Source of the DNA: an uncultured Prevotella sp.
GTDB lineage: Bacteria; Bacteroidota; Bacteroidia; Bacteroidales; Bacteroidaceae
Reading direction: 5' to 3'
Assembly: GCA_934190685.1 (NCBI GenBank)
Contig: CAKPTK010000072.1
Location: 1 to 11,871, forward strand
DNA: 11,871 nt
Below the pieces are notes generated by a model. It saw nothing but the letters and a program-made list of their open reading frames with translations, made no database searches and was not told the origin of the DNA. The position numbers were made by a program, and so were the translations under genes. This document shows positions 6,418 through 11,871 of the stretch, piece after piece. Each line of letters starts with the position of its first letter. Position 1 is the first letter of the stretch.

Positions 6418-7844
6418 GCTTTATGTCTTGTTGGTTGTTTTCTCAGGGTGAATTCAAATTGCAGTCCGCCCGTGTCTCGGTTTCTCACCGAGATGGTGCC
6501 GCCATGCAGGAGCACGGCGTTTTTCACGATGGCGAGTCCCAGTCCGGTACCGCCCATCTTGCGGCTTCTTCCCTTGTCCACACGGTAGAAACGCTCGAAA
6601 AGTCGTGCCAGATGCTCCACGGGCACGCCGATGCCGTTGTCCTCGAACACGAAATGCCATTGGTCGCCCTCGTCTTGGGCGGTGAGGTGGATGGTGGTGC
6701 CCTCGCCGGCATAGGCGATGGCGTTGTCGGTGAGGTTGCGGAACACGCTGTAGAGCAAACTCTGATTGCCCTCGACGACGATGTCGGGCGGCAGTTGGTT
6801 GTCGAAGGTCATCTTCCGTGCCTCCATCTGCAGGGCGGTCTCCTTGATGATGTTGTCGACGGTGGTGGAGATGTCCACCTCTTCAAAGTTCTGCATGTCG
6901 GGTGCGTCGTCCAGCCGGTTGAGTGTGGAGATGTCCTGCAGCAGTGAGGTGAGCCGTTGGCTCTGGGCATAGCAACGGCTGAGGAACTGCTCTTTCACGG
7001 CCTCGCTGGTTTTCGGGTTGTTGAGGATTGTCTCCAGATAGCCCTGTATGCTTGCCACGGGGGTTTTCAACTCATGGGCGATGTTCTGCGTGAGTTGTCG
7101 TTTCAGGATGTCCTGCTCCTTGCGTGTGGACTGCAGCCGTTTGTATATCTTGATGATTTTCTCGGCGATTTCGCCCAGTTCGTCGTTGGGGAATGCCACG
7201 AGGTCCTCGATGTCGAGGCTCTCGTTGTGGTCGGCCTTGTTGGCGAAGGTGCGCAGTTTCGTGATGTTGTCGCCCAGGCGGCTGGTGAAGCGGTAGAGCA
7301 CAATGGTGAGAATCACCATCACGGAGAGGGCGAACCAGATGTAGTGCTGGTCTGCCTGGAGCGACTCGGCGAGGTCGTTGTTGTAGGGCAGGGCGCTGCG
7401 GATGATGTAGCGGTGGTTGGGGAAGTAGGTGGCGGAATAGAAGTAGTCGCGCTTGAGCGTGCTGCTCACGCGGTTGATGTCCGCCCCCTGTCCCTCTTGC
7501 AGAGCCTGTCGTATCTCGGTGCGGTTGGCGTGGTTGGGCATGTGGGTGTAGTCCTTGTCCTCGCTGTCGAAGACCACCTTGCCTGTTTTCTCCACCACGG
7601 TGACACGCAGGTTGGGCATGTCGTGGCGATTGACAAAGCGTTGCATGTTGTCAATGGAGGCCCCGCCCATGAGTTGCAGTTCCTCGTCCATCTTGTGGTT
7701 GTAGTCTTGCAACTTGATGTTGAGGGATTCCACCTTGTATTCCTTCTCCCTTTGCTGTTGGAAGATGATGAACGCCACGGCGAAGGCGAGGAAGATGGCT
7801 ATCACGCTGAAATAGATGCGCAGTCCGATGGTGATGTTTCTCAT
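6414..7844 (-). CDS. Sensor histidine kinase (PhoR-like)
   Basis: This is an inner-membrane sensor kinase of 476 residues. Membrane segments lie at about 10-29 and 169-185. They flank a sensor domain of roughly 140 residues outside the membrane. Its LRVTVVEKTGKVVFDSE (79-95) and NHANRTEIRQAL (104-115) resemble the Cache-like sensor of PhoR-type kinases. A HAMP-like linker (about 186-240) leads to the dimerisation helix with the H-box NIAHELKTPVAS and phospho-acceptor His257. The ATP-binding domain has the N-box RNLTDNAIAYA (Asn374), the G1 box EDNGIGV (401-407), the F-box LFERFYRVDKG (415-425) and the G2 box GGTGLGLAIV (431-440). All catalytic residues are present. It follows the response regulator by 30 nt and overlaps the GNAT gene by 4 nt. 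The signal is unknown; PhoR-like architecture alone does not prove phosphate sensing. Confidence 0.96.
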   Translation of the reverse strand: MRNITIGLRIYFSVIAIFLAFAVAFIIFQQQREKEYKVESLNIKLQDYNHKMDEELQLMGGASIDNMQRFVNRHDMPNLRVTVVEKTGKVVFDSEDKDYTHMPNHANRTEIRQALQEGQGADINRVSSTLKRDYFYSATYFPNHRYIIRSALPYNNDLAESLQADQHYIWFALSVMVILTIVLYRFTSRLGDNITKLRTFANKADHNESLDIEDLVAFPNDELGEIAEKIIKIYKRLQSTRKEQDILKRQLTQNIAHELKTPVASIQGYLETILNNPKTSEAVKEQFLSRCYAQSQRLTSLLQDISTLNRLDDAPDMQNFEEVDISTTVDNIIKETALQMEARKMTFDNQLPPDIVVEGNQSLLYSVFRNLTDNAIAYAGEGTTIHLTAQDEGDQWHFVFEDNGIGVPVEHLARLFERFYRVDKGRSRKMGGTGLGLAIVKNAVLLHGGTISVRNRDTGGLQFEFTLRKQPTRHKA

Positions 7845-7874
7845 TGTCTCAAGTCTTTGGATGGTCGTTGTGGA

Positions 7875-8564
7875 TTATGCGTCGAAATAGTAGCCGAAGC
7901 CCAGTCGGGTGACGATGCACTTGGAGAATCTGCCGATTTTCTTGCGCAGACGAGTGATGTTGACGTCCACCGTGCGGTCGAGCACAAGTACATCCTTGGG
8001 CCAGATGCGGTCGATGAGTTCTTGGCGGGAGAACACTCTGCCGCGCTCGTCGAGCAACAGATGGAGCAGTTCGAACTCGGTCTTGGTGAAAGGTATCTCC
8101 TTGCCGTCGATGCTCACGGTCTTCTTGTCGAGGTTCAGCTCCAGTCCTTGGTAGCGGATGGTCGCATGTTGGGCTGCTTGAGGCTGTTCGGCAGTGCGTC
8201 GCAGCACGGCGCGTATTCTCACCAGCACCTCCCTGATCGAGAAAGGTTTGGAGATATAGTCGTCGGCGCCGAGGTTGAATCCCGTCACCATGTCGTTCTC
8301 TGTGTCGCGTGCGGTGAGGAAGATGATGGGGATGTTGGCGGTGGCAGGGTTCTCTTTCAGTTTCTTGGAGAGGGCGAATCCCGACATGCCGCCCATCATC
8401 ACGTCGAGCAGCAGCAGTTGGAAGGAGGCGATGTCTCGTTCGAGCGCTTCCTCGGCTGAATAGGCGGTCTCCACGACATAGCCTTCGGTTTCGAGATTGA
8501 ATTTCAGTATCTCGCACAAGTCTTCCTCGTCGTCCACAACGAGTATTCGAAAATTGTTTTCCAT
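7875..8564 (-). CDS. Response regulator transcription factor (OmpR/PhoB family)
   Basis: This 229-residue DNA-binding response regulator is the expected partner of the adjacent kinase. The receiver domain (about 5-122) has the acidic pocket D11-D12, phospho-acceptor D54 in LLLLDVMMGG, switch Thr84 in IIFLTAR (80-86) and Lys106 in YISKPFS. The DNA-binding winged helix (about 132-229) contains FTKTEFELLHLLLDERG (159-175), FSRQELIDRIW (178-188), the recognition helix RTVDVNITRLRKKIG (197-211) and the wing hairpin at TRLGFGYYF. It heads the operon. A -7 box TACTTTTG lies 26-33 bp before the ATG, and a second promoter-like pair lies farther up in the hairpin repeat. Confidence 0.96.
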   Translation of the reverse strand: MENNFRILVVDDEEDLCEILKFNLETEGYVVETAYSAEEALERDIASFQLLLLDVMMGGMSGFALSKKLKENPATANIPIIFLTARDTENDMVTGFNLGADDYISKPFSIREVLVRIRAVLRRTAEQPQAAQHATIRYQGLELNLDKKTVSIDGKEIPFTKTEFELLHLLLDERGRVFSRQELIDRIWPKDVLVLDRTVDVNITRLRKKIGRFSKCIVTRLGFGYYFDA

Positions 8565-8589
8565 ATTTCTGTTTTTTAGTTTCCGGTTG

Positions 8590-8597
8590 CAAAAGTA
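8590..8597 (-). promoter_or_regulatory. Proximal -7 box for the two-component operon
   Basis: The minus strand reads TACTTTTG followed by C, a perfect TAnnTTTG. It would give a leader of about 20 nt before the ATG at 8564. No TTG stands 19-21 bp upstream, so the -33 element is weak or absent. Confidence 0.5.
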
Positions 8598-8654
8598 GCA
8601 ATAGTAGTCTTCATACTTGTTGCATCCGTATTACAATATGGTTACATCGTGGGA

Positions 8655-8684
8655 CAAAGGTAGTGCAAATCGAAGACAATACAA
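8655..8684 (-). promoter_or_regulatory. Promoter-like pair inside repeat copy 1, facing the two-component operon
   Basis: On the minus strand TTG (plus 8682-8684), 19 bp, then TACCTTTG (plus 8655-8662) fits the Bacteroidetes -33/-7 consensus. The final G of the -7 box (C at 8655) lies just outside the repeat. In copy 2 that base gives TACCTTTA, so only copy 1 has the full match. Confidence 0.45.
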
Positions 8685-8822
8685 AATAAAAGGTAACTTG
8701 TTTGCCTTTTATTTTTATTGCTGAGATGCCGCCTATCTTATCTAAAGGTAGTGCAAATCGAAGACAATACAAAATAAAAGGCAACTTGTTTGCCTCTTGT
8801 TTTTATTGTTGAGATGCCGCCT
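8656..8822. repeat. Tandem hairpin-bearing intergenic repeat, two copies
   Basis: Copy 1 (8656-8734) and copy 2 (8744-8822) share 79 aligned positions with four differences and sit 88 bp apart. Each begins AAAGGTAGTGCAAATCGAAG and ends GAGATGCCGCCT. Each carries a 14-bp hairpin: arms 8683-8696 and 8702-8715 in copy 1, 8771-8784 and 8790-8803 in copy 2, around the loop CTTGT. Copy 1 pairs fully with one U-G on the plus RNA; copy 2 has one A-C mismatch and one wobble. A and T runs on both sides make each hairpin look like a two-way terminator. I recall similar sequences dispersed in Prevotella intergenic regions, but this was not searched. Confidence 0.8.
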
Positions 8823-8835
8823 GTGCGATTAAAAC

Positions 8836-8858
8836 TCCGTTACTCTGCCACTAACGGA
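8836..8858. repeat. Short inverted repeat
   Basis: TCCGTTA (8836-8842) pairs with TAACGGA (8852-8858) around a 9-nt loop, between the tandem repeat and the cysK terminator. It has no adjacent T-run, so it is not an obvious terminator. Its role is unknown. Confidence 0.4.
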
Positions 8859-8883
8859 TTGCTACAGGCTGTTTGGCATGGAA

Positions 8884-8937
8884 AAAGCCTCATGTCGGCA
8901 AACGGGAATGGCTTCCGTTTGTGCGATATGAGGCTTT
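8884..8937 (-). terminator. Rho-independent terminator of the metY-cysK operon
   Basis: The outer stem AAAGCCTCAT (8884-8893) pairs with ATGAGGCTTT (8928-8937). An inner stem CAAACGG (8899-8905) pairs with CCGTTTG (8915-8921). On the minus strand the structure is followed by GGCTTTTTCC. It lies 39 bp beyond the cysK stop. Confidence 0.85.
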
Positions 8938-8976
8938 GGATGATTCTCTCTCTCTTTCTAACTGTTGTGCTGCTCC

Positions 8977-9924
8977 TTATAGCGGATATTCATCGAAGGC
9001 ATAGAGCACGGTGGAAAGGTAGCGCTCGCCGGTGTCGGGCAACAGGGTGACGATGCGCTTGCCCTTGTTCTCGGGGCGGCGGGCCAGCACTGTGGCGGCG
9101 AAGGCTGCCGCTCCCGACGAGATGCCCACAAGCAGACCCTCCTGCTGCGCCAGTTCCCTGCCGGTGCGGATGGCGTCGTCGTTGTCCACGTCAATCACTT
9201 CGTCGATTACCGAGGCATCGTAGGTCTTCGGCACAAAGCCGGCGCCGATGCCCTGAATCTTGTGCGGACCGCTTTTGCCGCCGTTGAGTACAGGCGATGT
9301 GGAAGGTTCCACAGCCACGATTCTCACGTTGGGATTTTTCTCTTTCAACCGCTTGCCGATGCCCGACACAGTGCCTCCTGTGCCCACACCTGCCACGAAG
9401 ATGTCCACCTGTCCGTCGGTCTGCTCCCAAATCTCCACACCCGTGGTGTCATAGTGACGCTTGGGGTTTGCGGCGTTCTCAAACTGCTGTAGGATGATGG
9501 AGCCGGGGATGCTGTCACGCAGCTCCTCTGCGGCCTTGATGGCTCCCGCCATGCCCGCCTTGCCGTCGGTCAGTTTCACCTCGGCGCCATAGGCTTTCAC
9601 GAGATTGCGTCGTTCCACGCTCATGGTCTCAGGCATGGTCAGAATCAGTTTGTAGCCCTTGACGGCAGACACCAGGGCGAGACCTACACCCGTGTTGCCG
9701 CTGGTTGGCTCGATGATGGTGGCTCCCGGCTTGAGCAGTCCCCGTGCCTCGGCGTCCTCGATCATGGCGAGGGCGATGCGGTCTTTCACGCTGCCGCCGG
9801 GATTGAAATACTCCACCTTGGCGACAATCGGAGTCTCCACACCGTGGGCGGCGGAGAACTTGCCCAGTTCTACCAGGGGGGTGTGACCGATGAGGTCGGT
9901 CAGTTGCTTGGCTATTTTGCTCAT
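8977..9924 (-). CDS. cysK: Cysteine synthase A (O-acetylserine sulfhydrylase)
   Basis: This PLP enzyme makes cysteine from O-acetylserine and sulfide in the cytoplasm. At 315 residues it has the usual CysK length. The PLP-binding lysine is K47 in NPGGSVKDR (41-49). The substrate loop is [12 protein letters not shown] (72-83). The phosphate-binding glycine loop is GTGGT (181-185), preceded by FVAGV, and the PLP-ring serine lies in GISSGAA (267-273). [10 protein letters not shown] (221-230) is typical of the O-acetylserine branch rather than cystathionine beta-synthase. The gene starts 21 nt after the metY stop, behind a strong Shine-Dalgarno sequence, so it is the second gene of a sulfur-assimilation operon. 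No serine acetyltransferase (cysE) is in the window. A strong terminator follows. Confidence 0.97.
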   Translation of the reverse strand: MSKIAKQLTDLIGHTPLVELGKFSAAHGVETPIVAKVEYFNPGGSVKDRIALAMIEDAEARGLLKPGATIIEPTSGNTGVGLALVSAVKGYKLILTMPETMSVERRNLVKAYGAEVKLTDGKAGMAGAIKAAEELRDSIPGSIILQQFENAANPKRHYDTTGVEIWEQTDGQVDIFVAGVGTGGTVSGIGKRLKEKNPNVRIVAVEPSTSPVLNGGKSGPHKIQGIGAGFVPKTYDASVIDEVIDVDNDDAIRTGRELAQQEGLLVGISSGAAAFAATVLARRPENKGKRIVTLLPDTGERYLSTVLYAFDEYPL

Positions 9925-9930
9925 GATGTT

Positions 9931-9939
9931 CCTCCTTTC
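9931..9939 (-). promoter_or_regulatory. Strong Shine-Dalgarno sequence of cysK
   Basis: The minus strand reads GAAAGGAGG six bases before the cysK ATG, near-maximal pairing to the 16S rRNA tail. Bacteroidetes genes usually lack such sites, and dnaK, recA and the response regulator here do. metY has a partial one (AGAAAGGA, centred about 15 nt before its ATG). Confidence 0.8.
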
Positions 9940-9945
9940 AGTGTC

Positions 9946-11235
9946 TTAGATTTGGTCGAACGCCTGCTGCAGGTCGTCGATGATGTCGTCGATGTGCTCG
10001 GTGCCGATGCTCAGTCGAATGGTCGATGGCGTGATGTGCTGCTGGGCGAGTTCCTCGGGCGTCATCTGTGAGTGGGTGGTGGTGTAGGGGTGGATGACCA
10101 GACTCTTCACGTCAGCCACATTGGCGAGCAGGGAGAAAATCTTCAGCGAGTCGATAAACTTCCATGCCGCTTCCTCGCCGCCCTTGATCTCAAAGGTGAA
10201 GATGCTGCCGCCGCCGTTGGGGAAATATTTTTGGTAGAGTGCGTGGTCGGGATGGTCGGGCAGTGAGGGATGGTTCACCTTCGCCACCTTGGGGTTGTGC
10301 GCGAGATAGTCCACCACTTTCAGAGCGTTGTAGACGTGGCGCTCCACACGCAGGGAGAGCGTTTCCAGGCCTTGCAGCAGAATCCATGCGTTGAAGGGCG
10401 AGATGGTGGCTCCCGTGTCGCGGAGAATCACCGCGCGGATGCGGGTCACGAAGGCAGCCTTGCCCGCCACGTCGGCGAAGATGGCGCCATGATAGCTGGG
10501 GTCTGGCTTGGCGAGGGTGGGGAACTTGTCGGCGTTGGCCTTCCAGTCGAAGGTGCCGCCGTCCACAATCACACCGCCGAGGCTGGAACCGTGGCCGCCG
10601 ATGAACTTGGTGGCGGAGTGGACTACCACGTCTGCACCGTGCTCGATGGGACGGATGAGGTAAGGAGTGCCAAACGTGTTGTCCACGATGAACGGCACAT
10701 GGTGCTTGTGTGCCACGGCAGCCACCGCCTCCAGGTCGGTCACGTCGGAGTTGGGGTTGCCGAACGTCTCGGCATAGACCACCTTGGTGTTGGGCTGGAT
10801 GGCGGCTTCGAGTGCCTCGAGGTCGTTGACGTTGACGATGGTGTTGGTGATGCCCAGGTCGTGGAGCGTATGGGTGATGAGGTTGAAAGAGCCTCCGTAC
10901 ATGTTGTCAGCCGCCACGATGTGGTCGCCCGCCTTGCAGATGTTTTGCAGGGCATAGGTCACGGCTGCCGCACCGGATGCCACGGCGAGTCCGGCGGTGC
11001 CGCCCTCGAGTGCTGCCACACGGTCTTCAAACACGCCCTGCGTGGAGTTGGTCAGACGGCCATAGATGTTGCCGGCGTCGCGGAGACCGAAGCGGTCGGC
11101 TGCGTGCTGCGAGTTGCGGAACACGTAGGAAGTGGTTTGGTAGATAGGCACGGCGCGCGCGTCGGTTGCCGGGTCGGCCTGTTCCTGTCCCACATGGAGT
11201 TGCAAAGTCTCAAAATGAAGTTTCTTGTTGCTCAT
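9946..11235 (-). CDS. metY: O-acetylhomoserine sulfhydrylase (aminocarboxypropyltransferase)
   Basis: This PLP enzyme of the Cys/Met metabolism (gamma) family joins O-acetylhomoserine with sulfide to give homocysteine, the direct route to methionine. The 429-residue length and the insertions relative to about 380-residue cystathionine enzymes are typical of MetY. Key stretches are YGRLTNSTQGVFEDRVAALEG (58-78), the PLP-stacking Tyr113 in DNMYGGS, Asp185 in VDNTFGTP (184-191), and the Schiff-base lysine K210 in HSATKFIGGHG (206-216). TTHSQMTPEE (386-395) and the C-terminal RLSIGTEHIDDIIDDL also fit the family. It is the first gene of the operon with cysK 21 nt downstream. Its promoter matches both Bacteroidetes elements. 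The leader is only about 47 nt, too short for a SAM riboswitch. Confidence 0.97.
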   Translation of the reverse strand: MSNKKLHFETLQLHVGQEQADPATDARAVPIYQTTSYVFRNSQHAADRFGLRDAGNIYGRLTNSTQGVFEDRVAALEGGTAGLAVASGAAAVTYALQNICKAGDHIVAADNMYGGSFNLITHTLHDLGITNTIVNVNDLEALEAAIQPNTKVVYAETFGNPNSDVTDLEAVAAVAHKHHVPFIVDNTFGTPYLIRPIEHGADVVVHSATKFIGGHGSSLGGVIVDGGTFDWKANADKFPTLAKPDPSYHGAIFADVAGKAAFVTRIRAVILRDTGATISPFNAWILLQGLETLSLRVERHVYNALKVVDYLAHNPKVAKVNHPSLPDHPDHALYQKYFPNGGGSIFTFEIKGGEEAAWKFIDSLKIFSLLANVADVKSLVIHPYTTTHSQMTPEELAQQHITPSTIRLSIGTEHIDDIIDDLQQAFDQI

Positions 11236-11288
11236 GACTCTTTTCCTTTCTATTTTTAGTTGTTATGATTTGTTCTTGTTCACGGTTG

Positions 11289-11319
11289 CAAAGTTACGGC
11301 GAAATCCGCAGCCGCACAA
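11289..11319 (-). promoter_or_regulatory. metY-cysK promoter
   Basis: On the minus strand TTG (plus 11317-11319), 20 bp, then TAACTTTG (plus 11289-11296) match the Bacteroidetes -33 and -7 elements at the right spacing. The start site should fall near 11282, about 47 nt before the metY ATG. Confidence 0.75.
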
Positions 11320-11331
11320 TCGCACAGATAG

Positions 11332-11358
11332 GGCATATTGCCTACCACAAATGTGGTA
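11332..11358. promoter_or_regulatory. Two adjacent palindromes in the metY/ATPase divergent region
   Basis: GGCA-TAT-TGCC (11332-11342) abuts the 16-bp palindrome TACCACAAATGTGGTA (11343-11358, arms 7-2-7). They begin 13 bp upstream of the metY -33 element, a usual place for a regulator site. No T-run supports a terminator. The binding protein is unknown. Confidence 0.4.
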
Positions 11359-11438
11359 TAATGAGGAGAAATGTCGGATTTGTTAGTCCATAACGGAAGA
11401 AAAATCCTTGCTGACCATCGACTTATGGGGATTTTCAC

Positions 11439-11446
11439 TATATTTG
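11439..11446 (+). promoter_or_regulatory. -7 box for the ATPase gene
   Basis: TATATTTG followed by C is a perfect TAnnTTTG, placed 26 bp before the ATG at 11473, giving a leader of about 20 nt. No TTG lies 19-21 bp upstream. Instead an inverted repeat, AAAATCC (11401-11407) and GGATTTT (11429-11435), ends just before the box and could be an operator. Confidence 0.55.
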
Positions 11447-11472
11447 CATAGTCAACCAAAAACACAACGACT

Positions 11473-11871
11473 ATGCAAAAATACGCTGATTACATACGAC
11501 AGATAGAAATCGACTCGCTGTGGAGCGGCCGTAAGCATATCGTGTGGAACCTGGACCGCAAGGTGAACATTCTCAGTGGCATCAACGGAGTGGGCAAGAG
11601 CACGATATTAAACAAGGTGGTAAAGGGACTCGCCGTGGGCGGTGAGTTCACCAGTCATCAGCTCAAGGGCGTCCATCTGCAGGTGGAACCCGCCGACGCC
11701 ACGTGGATACGCTTCGATGTGATCCGCTCGTTCGACCGTCCGCTCATCAACGCCGAGGTCATCTCGAAAGTGGACCTCAGCTTGGTGACCGAGCTCGACT
11801 GGCAACTCTACACCCTGCAGCGCAAGTATCTCGACTATCAGGTGAATGTGGGCAACCGCATCATCTCCGTC
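11473..11871 (+). CDS. AAA/ABC-type ATPase, N-terminal part (cut by right edge)
   Basis: An open frame of 133 codons runs from ATG 11473 off the window with no stop. The protein begins MQKYADYIRQIEIDSLW. An early beta hairpin (HIVWNLDRKVNILSG) leads to Walker A GINGVGKST (36-44), where K42 and S43 bind the ATP phosphates. An early P-loop of this kind, after about 35 residues, is typical of the AAA_21/AAA_23, SMC- or RecF-like ATPases, in which Walker B and the signature lie near the C-terminus, here outside the window. No membrane segment is seen. It is the only plus-strand protein gene in the window and has its own -7 box. It could be a housekeeping ATPase, part of an OLD-like or other defence module, or a stand-alone ABC ATPase. 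The visible part cannot decide. Confidence 0.85.
   Translation, partial: MQKYADYIRQIEIDSLWSGRKHIVWNLDRKVNILSGINGVGKSTILNKVVKGLAVGGEFTSHQLKGVHLQVEPADATWIRFDVIRSFDRPLINAEVISKVDLSLVTELDWQLYTLQRKYLDYQVNVGNRIISV

Noticed and set aside
6957..8459. 500-codon plus-strand open frame opposite the kinase and regulator
   Set aside because: It is antisense to two genes with complete catalytic motifs. The peptide is a low-complexity Val/Gly/Leu/His-rich shadow, which arises from GC-biased codon use on the other strand.
8790..9050. 86-codon plus-strand reading frame crossing the repeat, the terminator and the end of cysK
   Set aside because: It runs through a hairpin repeat and a strong terminator and is antisense to cysK. 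Its composition is explained by those features, and it has no promoter box.
11236..11284. SAM riboswitch in the metY leader
   Set aside because: The predicted leader is about 47 nt and A/T-rich, without the stems of any SAM riboswitch class or a terminator.
11357..11362. TATAAT as a sigma-70-type -10 box for the ATPase
   Set aside because: It lies over 110 bp from the start codon, inside the edge of a palindrome. Bacteroidetes use TAnnTTTG, and such a box is present at 11439.
1..11871. CRISPR array, tRNA/rRNA genes or a complete transposon
   Set aside because: No regularly spaced repeats with unique spacers, no cloverleaf or rRNA sequence, and no transposase or integrase gene were seen on either strand.

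Overview
The window looks like chromosomal DNA of a Bacteroidales bacterium, most likely Prevotella or a close relative. Three things point there. The promoters match the Bacteroidetes -7 consensus TAnnTTTG. Most leaders are A-rich and lack a Shine-Dalgarno sequence. The gene order of a Bacteroidales-type 201-aa hypothetical protein, a saccharopine-dehydrogenase-like protein and recA is also typical. Species-level placement is inference from memory; no database was searched.

Layout, left to right. Positions 1-154 hold two overlapping minus-strand coding remnants in different frames. One resembles the start of a mobile-element zinc-ribbon/HTH protein; the other is unidentified and runs off the edge. 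Then come dnaK (368-2284, minus) with its terminator, and a probable three-gene minus-strand operon: 201-aa hypothetical, carboxynorspermidine-dehydrogenase-like enzyme, recA (5477 down to 2525). A gene-free stretch (5478-5856) contains a plus-strand promoter-like box followed by a hairpin and U-tract, a candidate small RNA. Next is a minus-strand operon of response regulator, histidine kinase and GNAT acetyltransferase (8564 down to 5857), the last two overlapping by ATGA. A second gene-free stretch (8565-8976) carries two tandem copies of a roughly 79-bp hairpin-bearing repeat. After it lies a sulfur-assimilation operon, metY then cysK (11235 down to 8977), with strong Shine-Dalgarno pairing unusual for this phylum. 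A divergent intergenic region with palindromes leads to the plus-strand start of an AAA/ABC-type ATPase cut by the right edge.

How they work together: DnaK is the general Hsp70 chaperone. RecA performs recombinational repair and is co-transcribed with what appears to be a polyamine (spermidine) biosynthesis enzyme. The two-component pair senses an envelope signal and controls transcription. MetY and CysK are PLP enzymes that fix sulfide into homocysteine and cysteine.

Most genes are ordinary core genes. I see no complete new multi-gene system. The best leads are the intergenic elements: the candidate small RNA at about 5770-5866, the hairpin repeat pair at 8656-8822 whose first copy carries a promoter-like sequence facing the two-component operon, and the recombination-like remnant at the left edge.
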